A model generated the notes under the pieces. It saw nothing but the letters and a program-made list of their open reading frames with translations. It had not been told where the DNA came from and did no database searches. Of a DNA stretch of 64,000 bases, positions 10,376 to 22,000 are shown one piece after another. The stretch's first letter is position 1, and the number at the start of each line of letters is the position of its first letter. Source of the DNA: Zopfochytrium polystomum (Eukaryota; Chytridiomycota; Chytridiomycetes; Chytridiales; Chytridiaceae); the NCBI GenBank assembly GCA_025765615.1, contig JAIVFJ010000027.1, positions 372,001-436,000 on the forward strand. The letters run 5' to 3'. The position numbers were made by a program, and so were the translations under genes.

Positions 10376-11341
10376 AAAGAGGCAGGTTCGCAACTGGACG
10401 TGGGGAAGAGAAAATTGCTACCTAATGGATTCGAAGCTCGCAGCTGTCCTCTCCTCCGAATCGGTTCGTCTTGAAGTCAATGTCGCAGACGGCAGTTCCC
10501 TCGCTTGAATTTAACGTCGAACATTTGTCGACGACCCGAACTGCGAACCAAGAGCATGTACGAATGTCAGGGCTTAGCTATTTTCCAAACCTTGTAGTGT
10601 GGTCACCGACGTGTGACACCTATGGGGGAGGACGGTAGCGTCCTGCTAACCCGATAATGATCCTTGAAGGCCAAAATGATGCTGGGCCGTGTTGCTCGGA
10701 TCAAGTCGACTCGAGCGGTCCTCCTTGACGCGAAGGATCGAGTGTGATGGAGTCGGCGTTTGTAATTCCGAACAACAACCAGTCGCTGGCCCAGCGTGTG
10801 AGATTGAAGGGGCAATGCCGGAGGCCCCTGTTTGTGAGTGCTGTTGCGGCCTGAGCGATGCATTGAGCCGGGGAGGAAGAGGAGGGCGAGGGCAGGGGGC
10901 CATGTGGGAGGCAGAAAAAGAAAGTGGCGTGGGAACAAACAACGTCATTCGTTTTTCGTTTCTTTGACGGCTTTCTTGCACACTTCACACGCACGCGCAC
11001 ACACACACACACACACACCACACGTACTGTATATATATTTGTAGGCCCGTGGACATGTGCAACCAGAAGAAAAAAAAAAAGAAAAAAAAAACCGCCCGGA
11101 AACAATCCAACAAAACTCCAACGACACCGGCCGCCGAAAGGAACCCGGTTCACTTAAAAAAAAAATTAAATCAAAAAGAGAGGGTGGTGAACAGGTGGGA
11201 CGAGGGGTTAGAAGCAGGTAAATATGGCCTAAGGAAAAAAAAAAAAAAAAAAAACTTGGAGAAAAGGAGTTATGCTTCCTGGAGCAGACGCAGTTGAAGT
11301 ATTGTTGAAGTGTTGTCAAGAGTCCCGATTCCGAACAGCCC
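10376..11341. other. Intergenic with simple repeats; no supported gene
   Basis: Contains a (CA)n run at about 10998-11018 and A-runs near 11070-11090 and 11233-11253. Minus-strand frames are Pro/Arg-rich with no domain. Part must serve as the 3' end of the PARG-like gene. Confidence 0.45.
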
Positions 11342-12874
11342 CTAAGCACTTTCCCTGATTAATGCGGCGTCAAGGTAATCGCTAAACTCCCCGTCCTGCC
11401 GCCGGCTGCGATACGCGTACAAAATGTCCTCCAGCTGGCCGACAGTCATCTTCTTGGCTTCGATCGTCGCCAGCCACGCCTTGAATCGGCGCTCCCACTC
11501 GCCCTCCCCAAAGGCGGCATAGTACAGCACAGGCCCGTCGGCCGTGGGATAATCACCGCTTTGTCCTTGCGCGCGAGCGAGCGCGAGCGCCCGCGCAAAC
11601 GCAACGACCTGCTGCAAAAACTTGTGCGCCTTGTCGCCCCCAAACACCCCGCAGCCCCAGTGACCCGTCGAGATCGACCGCCGCGCGAGGCTCGCGTCCC
11701 CGCCGTCGGTGGCGGCGGTGGCGGCGCACAGGAACGCGGCGAACGCCTGCACGGCCTTGTCGACGTCCCTGCGCACGACCGACAGCGCAAAGTGCGCCGA
11801 CTCGGTCGCGTCGACGGCGAGGATCGTCTCGACCGCCGTCGCGGCGTGGGCGTCCGGGAACGCGCCGGCGAACTGGAACGTCCCGAGGTACCCCGTGTAC
11901 GCGGCGTACCGGCGGACGCCGCGGATCACCGCGACCTCGGTTCCCTTGAGCGTTTCATAGAGCAGGATCGACGCAAAGGCCTCGGGGCAGGCCGAGAAGA
12001 GCACCTCCTCCTGCGTCGCGGACGGGATGATCGTGTGGATGTGCAGCCGCTTATTGGCAAAGTCGACGAACGCGCCGGCCCGCGGGGACTCCATGCGGTC
12101 TGCGATCACGCGGACGGAGGCGGCGGGGATCGGGGTTGCGGGGTCTTCACCCCGGGCGACAGCTGTAGGCTCTGCCGCGGTGTAGCTGATGCGCTCGAAG
12201 ACGACGCGCCGCGTGTCGAGGTCGCGGTCGGCGTCGGGATGCGTGGCCGTGTGGTAAAAGTACTGCAGCAGGCAGAGGATCCGCTGGTAGCCGACGGGGT
12301 CGTACGTGTTGTACACGTGCTCGAGACTGATGTCCCCCGTTTCGAGCCAATGGCCGTAGTCGTTCAGATTGAGGAGGAAGGCGTTCGAGAGCAGTGAATG
12401 TAGGCTACGTGCGGAGAACGTCCGCTGGGCGCTCGTTCCGGCCGGAAGCACCAGATCCTCCATCGTCATGGATTCAAACGAATCCAGCGAGGGTTCCGAC
12501 GTGGCGCTCCCCGGCGCCGCATTGTTTAAGGGGGCGCCGGCTCCTCGCTGGGCAGATGACCACACGTGCGGAAGAACGTCATCGATGAAGGAAAAGTTGC
12601 TGGCTGGGCCAAGCTCCTTGCGGATGTATCCATCGAACGCAGAGATGGCCGCGCGGAGCTGTCGATGTTCCAATTGGCGTCCCCTGCCGCGTTGCGGAGG
12701 CTGCTGGGTCTGCGCTGCGCCTCTTCGCAGATTCCCCGTGATGTAGTTGCAAAGATCGTCGACGGATCCAAACGGCCTGTCGGGTCGAGTAGGTCTGTAC
12801 GGGAGGTCGGCAAGGTTGCGAATGAAACGAAGCGGTCCGGTCGAGGTCGAGGCGGGCGATGCGGCGCCAGCCAT
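11342..12874 (-). CDS. Poly(ADP-ribose) glycohydrolase-like protein with altered glycine loop
   Basis: Single exon, 510 aa, from the ATG at 12874 to a TAG at 11342. PARG enzymes cleave ribose-ribose bonds in poly(ADP-ribose). Diagnostic blocks are in family order: VDFANK, then TQEEVLF (the Q-E-E catalytic triplet), then YAAYTGYLGTFQFAG (family YTGY-type block), then ILAVDA, then TGHWGCGVFGGDKAHK near the C-terminus. In typical members VDFAN is followed by a Gly-Gly-Gly loop about 6-8 residues before Q-E-E. Here the stretch reads RLHIHTIIPSA and has no glycine. That loop contacts the substrate phosphates, so activity may be lost or changed; this is inference. The N-terminal third is Ser/Ala/Pro-rich and weakly conserved. 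It lies 5-11 kb from the ART-like cluster, and a functional link is only a possibility. Confidence 0.85.
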   Translation of the reverse strand: MAGAASPASTSTGPLRFIRNLADLPYRPTRPDRPFGSVDDLCNYITGNLRRGAAQTQQPPQRGRGRQLEHRQLRAAISAFDGYIRKELGPASNFSFIDDVLPHVWSSAQRGAGAPLNNAAPGSATSEPSLDSFESMTMEDLVLPAGTSAQRTFSARSLHSLLSNAFLLNLNDYGHWLETGDISLEHVYNTYDPVGYQRILCLLQYFYHTATHPDADRDLDTRRVVFERISYTAAEPTAVARGEDPATPIPAASVRVIADRMESPRAGAFVDFANKRLHIHTIIPSATQEEVLFSACPEAFASILLYETLKGTEVAVIRGVRRYAAYTGYLGTFQFAGAFPDAHAATAVETILAVDATESAHFALSVVRRDVDKAVQAFAAFLCAATAATDGGDASLARRSISTGHWGCGVFGGDKAHKFLQQVVAFARALALARAQGQSGDYPTADGPVLYYAAFGEGEWERRFKAWLATIEAKKMTVGQLEDILYAYRSRRQDGEFSDYLDAALIRESA

Positions 12875-13585
12875 GGATTCCTGCAACCGATGGTGATCGC
12901 AACGTGTTATATTACGCCTTGTGGGTCGGAGGCGTCGACGACGCAGCGCGCTGCACTTGCCTGGGTGGGTGGAGTGGTATCAGCTGTTTTGAGTCTGCCG
13001 CTGTGCCCGATGCAAGCAGGCCGCGAAAGCACGCCTAGTATTTGTATGTTGTTGCTGTTTGCTGTTGTTGTTGTTGTTCGTTTCGAAACAGCGAAGGGGT
13101 GGATGGAAACGGGCGAACCGCCGAACGTGTGTGACTGGGCCCCTTCCAGCGCGCAGTCCGCAGTTTCCCAGTTTGCCGCCGCCGCCACCAGAGGGAAAAA
13201 GATCCACGGCGGAAGATCACTGCAAGATCAGTGCCCGATCACTGACGGAACACCATACATACTATACATACATGGTGGAGCAGGAGCCGGCTGTCAAGTG
13301 TGTACTGGACCTCATCAGGCGATTGGGAACACCGGCGATCTCTAGCCCGTCCGACCCCAGCCTCGGAAGAATGTCGCACGGATGCGTAGCGGCGCCTTGG
13401 CCACATTCGCGCACACTGGCAGCAGATAAGGAGTCGTGCGGAGAAAGAATCGATCGGAACGCGAGGGTGCAGCGCAGGATCAGCAGCAGCGACAGTGATA
13501 TTTAATATGAGACTTGACGAAAAAGTGGGGTGGATTTGCGCACCGCCAAACACCAAAACACACGCCCCCCCCCAAAAACCGCACA
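12875..13585. other. Intergenic; no supported gene
   Basis: Between the PARG-like gene start (minus strand) and the 3' end of the FAD oxidoreductase gene. Contains a (TTG)n stretch near 13055-13077. Frames on the plus strand lack domains. Confidence 0.45.
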
Positions 13586-15117
13586 TCACAGCCGGTAATC
13601 CCTCTGCTCCCTCGGCACGCCGATCCGATCCCACACCCTGTCCATGTGCATGCCCGGCTCGCCGTCCTCCGCGACCATCGATCTCGGCGGCTGGCCCGGC
13701 GGCGGGTTCCCAAACTTGACCGACTCGTGCAGCCCCAGCGTCAAATGGATGCCTCCCGGCCCGGGCGTAAACGTCTTGAGCCGCTCCGCGGGCACGTCGC
13801 CGCCGCTGACACAGTTGGCCGCCTCGTGCTCGATCTGCGCGAGGATGTTGGCGACCACGACCGGCACGTGCGCCATGCCCGACCGCACCGTTTTCATCGC
13901 ACCAGAGTCCGCCACGTCGCCGACCGCGTAGATGCGGTCGAGGACCGCTGGTGGAGCCGCCGCGTCGGCGCTCGCGACTTGCAGGGTCGGGCGGACGCGG
14001 ATGAAGCCCGAGTCGTCGAGGGAGGCGGGGGAGAGGGATTTCAGGAAGGACGTGCGCGGGGTTTGGCCGGTGCAGAGCATCTGGGGGGGGTTTGCATTGT
14101 TAGTCGAATGGGAGGTTGGACCAGCCGTTTACCGTCAGGTCGGTTTCGACGGTCTCGCCGTTCGCGAGTTCGACATTGTAAAACTTGCCCGGGGTGAAGT
14201 CTGGGAAGCCGCCTTCGGGGATCTTGACGCGCGACCCTAGCTTGGTCTGGATGCCCTGATCTGCAAACCGCTGCAAAACAAGGTCCGACAGACCATGATG
14301 GACTGGTATTGGGCACGGTCATCAGATTGAATGCACACAGAAGGCAAGGAAAACAAACAAGCACGGCACCCACACTTATTCAACAGCTGCTCCCGCGAAT
14401 GCAGCAGCGTTACCGACTTTTCCGGGTACAGCTGCTTAATGTCGAACGCCACCTGCACGCCGACGGCGCCGCCGCCGACCAGCACGATCTTGCTCGCGTC
14501 CTTCACCTTGCGCTGCGCCTCCTGCAGCGTCGCCACCCCATCCCGCTTCTCCGTCCCGGGCATCGTCCACGGCGTCTGCAGCCGCGTCCCCGTGGCAACG
14601 ACAAGGTGCGTGAAGGGCACCTCGTCTGACGGCCCGCGCCCGTCGTCCAGGTCGATTTTGCGGTCCAGCTTGACGTACCCCGCGCTCCACGGCGCCGTCG
14701 CCGTGCCGGCCCCGCCGCGCGGCGAGTGCACGCTCACCGCCGTCGCCTGCACGACGCGGCCCTTGTCGGGATGCTTGGAAAAGACGTGCGTGTACGGGAT
14801 GAAGCACTTCTCCTCGTGGTGGTTGGGGAGGACGGCGAACCGCGGGAAGCCGAAGAGAAAGTTGAAGTGGCTGTTGGCCTCGACGAGGACTGTTTTTTTT
14901 TTGGAGTTTGAAGGGGGAACCGAGAGTATGAGTGAAATTCTGCGCGAGGGAGAGTCGGCACGACGGGAGGTGCCGGCAGAGAAGGCCGAGAACGAAGGGC
15001 GGATCCGAACAGCCTCTCACCAACACGGTGCGAGGGCGGCAGGCTCGCGGCCAGGTCCTTTGCGGCGTTCATCCCGACGAAGCTGCCGCCGATGGTCACC
15101 ACGGTTTTTCGGCTCAT
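13586..15117 (-). CDS. AIFM2/FSP1-like FAD-dependent NAD(P)H oxidoreductase
   Basis: Exons (minus) 15117-15021, 14889-about 14376, about 14270-14133 and 14080-13586; about 414 aa. An N-terminal FAD-binding Rossmann motif is visible (VVTIGGSFVGMNAA). A second nucleotide-binding motif lies mid-protein (IVLVGGGAVGVQVAFDI), and an FAD-contact block near the end (RIYAVGDVADSGAMKT). This layout fits the AIF-like group that includes AIFM2/FSP1 and AMID, which pass electrons from NAD(P)H to quinones. No N-terminal targeting peptide is obvious. Junction 1 (GTGAGA donor) and junction 3 (GTAAAC donor, CCCCAG acceptor) keep frame. With the visible GTGTGG donor and TTTGCAG acceptor, junction 2 is one base out of frame, so that boundary is approximate. 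Confidence 0.82.
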
Positions 15118-15599
15118 GTTCTTCGGCTTGTTATTTGCGTTACTTCGTTGATTTGTCGGCTCTTGCTTATTGAACGACGGAACGGCAGGCGGGGCCAATC
15201 CATTTTTATACGTCAACGGCTGGTGGCGCTGATCTTGTTCTTAGCAAGAAGAAACCAGACATTTTTTTGGTCTTCTTGGGCGGACGTGCCGGACCTCCGG
15301 AGTTCCACCCGGTGGTCCGACAGCACCCACGGTTTTTCAATCGTTTACTTAAATATTTCAAATCAAACCCGCCGCTACCCGTCCATGCATTCTTCACAGC
15401 ACCCTCCCTCCCCTAACTCCATAGCGGTACAACTTCAGCAGCAGCTTCAGCCGCGCCTGCTCTAAAGATTCAACCCGAGAGGTTTCCTTTCAGCTCAAAA
15501 CTCACCACTTTATTTCAATGACACAAACAGCTGGCGCACCAACTCATCCATCCATCAAAAAAAAAAAAAAATGAGAGGGGAAAAAGAAAAGAACCAATA
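15118..15599. other. Intergenic; no supported gene
   Basis: Separates the FAD oxidoreductase start from the 3' end of the KH-domain gene (both minus). Contains an A-run at about 15557-15571. It should hold the oxidoreductase promoter. Confidence 0.4.
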
Positions 15600-18257
15600 T
15601 CAGTTGGGCTGCGCGGGCGGCACACCTTCTTCTCCCCCCGTCGCAGCGCCACTTGCGCCAGGTGCGCCCTCTTGGTTGGCCGCTGCCGCTGCCGCATATT
15701 GCGCATAGTACTGGTAGTACGCCTCCCACGCCGCCGCGTTCGCAGCTGGGTCGGACGATGCACCCTGACCCGCCGCGGCTTGCCCCGTCTGGTCGCTCCC
15801 AGCCGCCGCACCCTGTTGGCCCTGCTGACCCTGCTCACCCCCGGCGGCGCTGGCGGCCGCATCGCCACCCTGCGCCTGCTGCTGGCCGGCCGAGGCGGCC
15901 GCCGCTGCTGCGTAGTACGCGCTTGCATCATAGTACCCTTGTGCGATGGAGGAGAGAAAAAAAGAAGGAATCGTCAAAAACGGTGCGCCGATTGTATGTG
16001 AAGAAAACTAATCATTCTCGCCACCTTGCGACGGATCCCAGTAAGCAGAGTAATCGTAGCCTTGCGCCTGGCCATAGGGATCGGACCTATGGTGTATGCA
16101 ATAAAATTCTCAGCAGCTGCACATTGGTTCCGAAATCGAACTAGAATCAGGGCGGACTCACGGGTAGCCATAAGCGGCGTATGGATTCGCCGCTGAAGCT
16201 TGGGCGCCTCCCCCATCGCGACGCTGAAATTCCACGCAAAGTTCGAAGCAAAAGGTCGTGTTAATTTGCAACAACTCATCATTTACAATCAGTTCTTTCA
16301 GTGGTTGCAGAGAGCTTACCCCGTTGCCTCCAGTCTTATCGTAGATCATGGCGACTGCGCTGTCAATGTTATCGCGATTCTGACCTGCAGTCGTGTGGGG
16401 GAAAGGGTGGAGTGTTATGGGCTGGGAGACCGCGAAAGGGCCCGGTCTGCTGCGCGAATGAACAAGGGGTTCCGCAAGCAGGCTTTCTTCGAAGCTTTCT
16501 CACGCAGAAAAGGGAAGGTTGCAATAATTCTTATCAAAAAAGGCAAGCACCATAGACTCGTACAACGCGTTCGCCGTTCGCGTCCGGCGTCGGCTCGACT
16601 TGAACTCTCACGTTGAAGCTGTTCTGAATAAATTTGATTTGGTCTCCGCCTAATGTTTTCAGTAAGTGTGATTGGACCAGGTGTCGAGCAGCATACAGAC
16701 GCTCACCTCGGCCAATAATTAGGCCAACTTTGTCATTGGGAACCTTGATTTCAGAGTTCATCCCGCTATACTGGTGTTGAGATGGCCCGTAGCCGCCACC
16801 TCCGCCGCCAGAGTACCCTTGTTGTCCACCGTAGGAAGGGCCCTAAAGTGAAGATATGGTTAATGCAAGGCCAGGACTCCCGGCAGTCGAAAGCACCTTG
16901 AAAACAAGATCGCCAATGAGAGTCTTCGCAACGTCGATTGAGTTTTGCGTGCCAGTAATGTTGACGGTGCGAGTGTTTACGGACATGTCGCTTTGGTTGT
17001 CGGGGACTACCGCGATTCGAGCGCCAGACTGCTCCTGCAGCATCTTGATCGTTTCACCGCCTTTCCCGATGACGAGCCCAACTGTGCATTCAACAGAAGA
17101 CCGAGTAAGCCACTGTATAAATATCACAGCCTTGCGCGTACCTTTGTTCGCGGGAACTTCCATCGGGAATGTCGATTGACCCGGTGGTACAGGGCGAGCA
17201 GTCACTGCGCCAGAAGAACCAGGACGGCTCTCATTGTTTCGGCCATCCAAGATTTCTTGAATCTGGCGTTTCGCCTCCCTCACCTCTGCTTCGGAGCCGG
17301 TGATCGTTGCGTAGGGTCCACGATGAGACGTCTCTTCGGCCGCTGCAAATACGATTAGTTTAATAAGTGCATGAATAGTAGTGGAAGTTACCCTGGCTGC
17401 TGTCAATCTGGATTCGGCATCCCGTGTCTTTTTCGATCCTCTTAAGCGTCTCTCCGCTTCTTCCAATGACTAGCCCAACCATACTCTGCGGCACGCTCAT
17501 CTCTTGCGTCACTTTTATCCGGCTGTCAGCAGCTGCCGCAGACGAGGAGGACGGACCGTACGCCCCAGAGGAAGGCGCCCCCTCACTTCCAAGCCCATGA
17601 CGAGTACGACCAGTGTCCGCGTACGAGCCGTACTGATCCCGCGAAGAAGAAGAGGAAGAGTAGAGAGACGAGTACGATGAGGAGGATGATGATAGATGGG
17701 TTCGCTTGTTGGAGTCGTAAAGATCGCCGTATCTGCCGCCACCTCGAGAATCTTCGGAGTCGTCCCGGGATCGCTTGTTGGACGAGTAGCTATTGCCTCC
17801 ACCTCCACCACCAACAGGAGTAGAGTTCGATCCTGTCGGGTATGGGCGAGGTCCTGAAGGTGGAGCCGAGCTGGACGGAGCAGAGTTACCAGATCGTGAG
17901 GCACCACCGACTGCGGATGGCACCGTTAGAGATCCCCACGGCCCATACTATTGACAGACATGGTAGTTTGACTTACGTGATGAAAGCTTCGCAGCGATCG
18001 CGCGAGCCTTCTCCAAGGCGGCGTTGAAATCCTGGAGGAATGAAGTAAGCGACCACACCAGAGCACCGTAGTTAAATGGAAACATGGGCAAGGGGCTACA
18101 TCACGAGGAGTGAAAGGTTGGAATCGTGGTGCCGACCAGTCATGCGGACTAGTCTAAGGGTGGTCGATGCACGGAGTAAGTCGGTCGGGGTATTTCTGCC
18201 GACATCATCCACTCAAAGCGGGGCTGGTTGGTTTCGCGCGCTACTCACGGTTGCCAT
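15600..18257 (-). CDS. FUBP-type protein with three KH domains
   Basis: Eleven exons (minus): 18257-18249, 18031-17977, 17910-17392, 17342-17142, 17081-16897, 16842-16707, 16649-16551, 16384-16320, 16223-16162, 16086-16025 and 15937-15600. All are in phase; 576 aa. The first coding exon is only nine bases (Met-Ala-Thr). The second gives FNAALEKARAIAAKL, close to the DALQRARQIAAKI helix of FUBP proteins. KH cores are GLVIGRSGETLKRIE (KH1), GLVIGKGGETIKMLQ (KH2) and GLIIGRGGDQIKFIQ (KH3), each interrupted by an intron. The C-terminal half is Gly/Tyr/Ala/Gln-rich with AWEAYYQYY, the short Tyr motif of FUBP/KSRP tails. The family binds single-stranded DNA or RNA in transcription, splicing and mRNA decay. 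The Ser/Arg/Gly-rich linker before KH1 is long. Confidence 0.9.
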
Positions 18258-19075
18258 CGCCTCGTCCGCTGGATGCGTTTTCCTTTCCTCCCAAACCTCT
18301 CAGTCGCTGTCGAGACAGACCAGCCGGTTCGGTTCGGTCACGTGTGAGACGTGTCAATCAACGTGTCTGCTTTGAGCAGGTCCTTCTCAGGAAATGTGTG
18401 CGGACTGCCCAAAGAGTTCTTCATCGTTTCCAATATCAATACTCGCACCCTGACTCGCACCCAGTTTTTACATTGCAGATAGCCCCGTGAAGAACGCAAT
18501 ATTTCTCAAGACTTTCAACGAAATGGAGGCCCAATCATATCTATCACCCGAAAGATGGATCGAAACTATTGCTGCTAGACCGTTAATTTGTGGATCGCTA
18601 GCATCGTACGGACTTGCCCAGGGCTCTCTGGTTCGCCCTCCCGCACCCAAACCTCAGAATGTGTACAATAGGAAGGAAGCCCTAGCAGCGACCGTCAGAA
18701 TCTCATTTGGGATGGTCGTGCGAAGGAAGCTTCGCCAGCCCTGGCGGAGTTTGGAAGACAATTTCATTCTCAGCAAACAAAAAAGAGAAAAAGAATTGCT
18801 TGCAAGACCGCAAGACAGGGGAGGCCACCTCTTCGCGTCCCGATAAGTTCGTGAAAGCGTCCGCTATTGCACGAATACAAGGGGTGAGTGCCAGCTGAAC
18901 TGCACTGTGTGGCGGAAGAGGAGCAGTAGGTGGGCGCGCGCTGACGGTGGTACTGCATTCGTGTGGTGGGATGCCTTCAGCCGACACAGCCCTTCGTTCT
19001 CCGCCCTGTGCGCCATGGTACCAATGCTTACTGATTGCTCTTTTCCTGCAAAAAGCCATTCATTACAGCCTGTAC
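18258..19075. promoter_or_regulatory. Divergent intergenic region between FUBP-type and cyclin genes
   Basis: The two genes are transcribed away from each other, so both promoters must lie here. No clear TATA box is seen. The 5' end of the cyclin gene is uncertain, and an unrecognised first exon or leader intron may lie in the right half. An ACAG acceptor-like site ends near 19068. Confidence 0.4.
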
Positions 19076-22000
19076 ATGATGACCGCCAGCTACCTTTCGT
19101 ACCTCAACCTCAACTTCATATCATCCCTTCCGTTTCCATCGAGCACCGCAGACCCATCCAGGCAGACGCAGGCGTCATCGCGGTTGAGCGGCCTGAACGC
19201 TCTGGCATCTCGTGCAGTGCACAGCCAGGGTCCGCCTGTTCCCCCAAAAAATGGATCCACTCATTCTCAGGCCCAGCCAGCGCTGGAATCGGTCCACCCG
19301 CTTCGACAGCCGCACGCTGTTAGGCACATTCACAGCACGGAAGATCTAAAGCACAATTATCGCCAGTCCATGCCGCCGACCGGACGACACCAGTCAGCTG
19401 GATCTAGGGCAGACGCGTCTCAAGGGGACACTGTCCATTATAAGCTTGAATCAAAGTCCCCATCCACAAAAGCATTCTCCTCCTTCCCCGAGTTGAGCGA
19501 CATATCTTGCGTTGCACCAGCCATGTCGTTACCAGAGATGGATGCAGCATCAACGCTTCCCTCGCCTTCTCGGTTTCTAGCTTATGAAGACGTAAACGAA
19601 TCAAAGGATTTAGACGAGTATTCACCCGAAATCGTGGACTTCATGCTGGAAATGGAGGTTTGTTCATCATACAGTCGTTACTCCGATGAAACTATGAGCT
19701 GACACACTTCATTAAGTCAAAGACTCTTGCTACAGCCCAATATATGGAGCGGCAAACGGAGATTACTTGGAAGCTCCGAAAAACTCTTGTGATGTGGCTG
19801 ATTGAGGTTCACGCTGAATACGATCTTCGACCTGAAACCCTCTACCTTGCCATCAATATCCTTGACCGTGTCAGCGCCCGTCGCATTATTAGCCGACACA
19901 GTTACCAGCTACTCGGCTTGACAGCCTTGTGGATAGCTGCAAAGTACGAGGAGAATCACGGGCGCGTCCCAAATCTGAAAAATCTGATGTATATTTGCTG
20001 CAACACTTACCACGAAAATGAGTTCGCCCTGATGGAACAAGCCATTCTGCGAGATCTCAGCTTTATGGTGGGACACCCAACCGCAGAATCCTTTTTGAAA
20101 GCCGAGCTACGCTACAGGTCCCACGACAGTGAAAGCTCGCCGCGTAGCGCGAAGGCGTTGACCAGCTATTTGAATTCCGGTAGAAGGGCCTCTGTGAAGT
20201 CGGAAAGCTCGTCGCGGTCAGCTTCGGATACATCGAGTAACGCTTCGTTGGCGGATGGCACGCAACCTTCCTCTCCCCACCCCGTTCTTCGCATTATCGC
20301 TCGGCTTATCATGGAGGTTACGTTACTCCACAAACGGTTTCTGTCATACCGACCCAGCCTTGTCGCCAGGGCCAGCTTGACTATGGCTGAAGTCATTATG
20401 GGTGTGACTGCCCCTTATGATCCCAACTGCAACTGGACGGCACACGCCGGAACAAATGCATTAAATCTACAGCAACCGGACCGTGCGAACTTCTTCCAAT
20501 TGGTTTCTTTCAACCAGGTGTCAGGAGGCATCTCCGTTTCGAACACTGATCCCATCATTGCGAAAATCATGTCGCACTTGGAGGACTGCATCTCGCACAT
20601 CCCGAAGCAGATATTGGACAAATATTCGCATGGAAAGTTCATGAATGTTGGACTGCATATTATGAAATGGATTGATGCACGGTAGGACCAGCTGGTGTTT
20701 GAGTTTAAAAGTGCAAAGCGCTGACACATTCTCATCCTTTGCAGAGCGAAATGCCAACACTTTCTGTCGAAGTCGGCCATGCCCAATGTGGAGACTTCAC
20801 CAGGAGTTCTTTTCGATTCCCAATCTGGACTGTTGACGCCGCCAAAGGACGCCTTTGACACTCACTTTCGCTGGAACGTTCAGACCTTTGCCAATTCGTA
20901 CACTTCGGTCATGCCCACCCCTGTACCTCAATCGGTAACGTCCACCCAAACGATACAGGATCAAATCCTTCACCTGCCCCCTCTTCACGATGGAACGCAT
21001 TATCGTCATCAGCAGCAGCGATTCGACTCAGTCGGTCACCACCAAAAGAATTTCAGCCAAAGTGGAGCAGATCACACTGGAAATTCCTTCATCGCTTCTC
21101 CCTACGATCTTTCCTCGGGAATGGACGCGTGCAATGACCATTGCGAAATGGTTGTCGACAACACCTACGTGACGCCGGAGGGCGCCGCCGCAAAAGATAG
21201 ATTGTCTACATTGGCCACAGTGTCTTCCCAGCATCATCTCTACCAGCAACAGCGATATCAATCTCATCAGCCTCATGCTTTGAGCCAAGCAACTCACCAT
21301 TCTTTTCTTCCATCTCTCGTCCCGAGTGTCGTCGGCCAAGGTTGGAACCAAGTCGCACTAGGAACTTCCATACCACGGTGCAGCAGTAGTGCGAGCAGTT
21401 GCAGCAGTGGAGGTGGAAGCTGCCTCACACACCAAGGCACGCAAGACGGAATTTGGGAGGTCGCTGGTCTGAAGCCGGCGACAATCCCCCCTCGAATTGG
21501 TGGAGGACTCGGCGGAGCGTACATGCAGAGAGCAAATTCGATGCCCTCCACATACCCAACGTCAGCATTTCCACGACGCGTGCTTCGCCGAACGCAAAAT
21601 TTTGCGATGCAGCGTGGGGGCGACCACGAGCTGGACGGCCACGTCTACTCTGCTTCGATAGCGTCTTCGGATACGACCTCGCACTCGTCAACAATCTTTG
21701 CAACAAGCGGACCGTTCGACACCGACGCCCACTCTGCCAATGCTCTGCAATCCCTCGCGGCACACAGGTTCAAGCCGTTGCCCCAGCCTCCGGCGGCAGC
21801 CACGGCTGTGCCTCCTCCCCTCCGCATAAATACGTCTCTCGCTGCAGCAACCCGCCGCGGGTCGGTCGGCTCCACGCAGGCCTCCTCTTCGACATCATCA
21901 TCCTCTTCAGACGGCGCAGGAATGCATATCCACGTGCAGACGTTGTCGAATATGGACGGCGCATCCATAATTGGGTATATGCCGCTGTCGGCTGGGTCTG

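Noticed and set aside
11561..12397. 278 aa plus-strand open frame
   Set aside because: Antisense of the PARG-like gene in a region of strong third-position G/C; no recognisable domain.
12566..13345. 259 aa plus-strand open frame
   Set aside because: Overlaps the 5' end of the PARG-like gene antisense and has no domain.
13514..14197. 227 aa plus-strand open frame
   Set aside because: Antisense of the FSP1-like gene, whose FAD motif and splice sites are clear.
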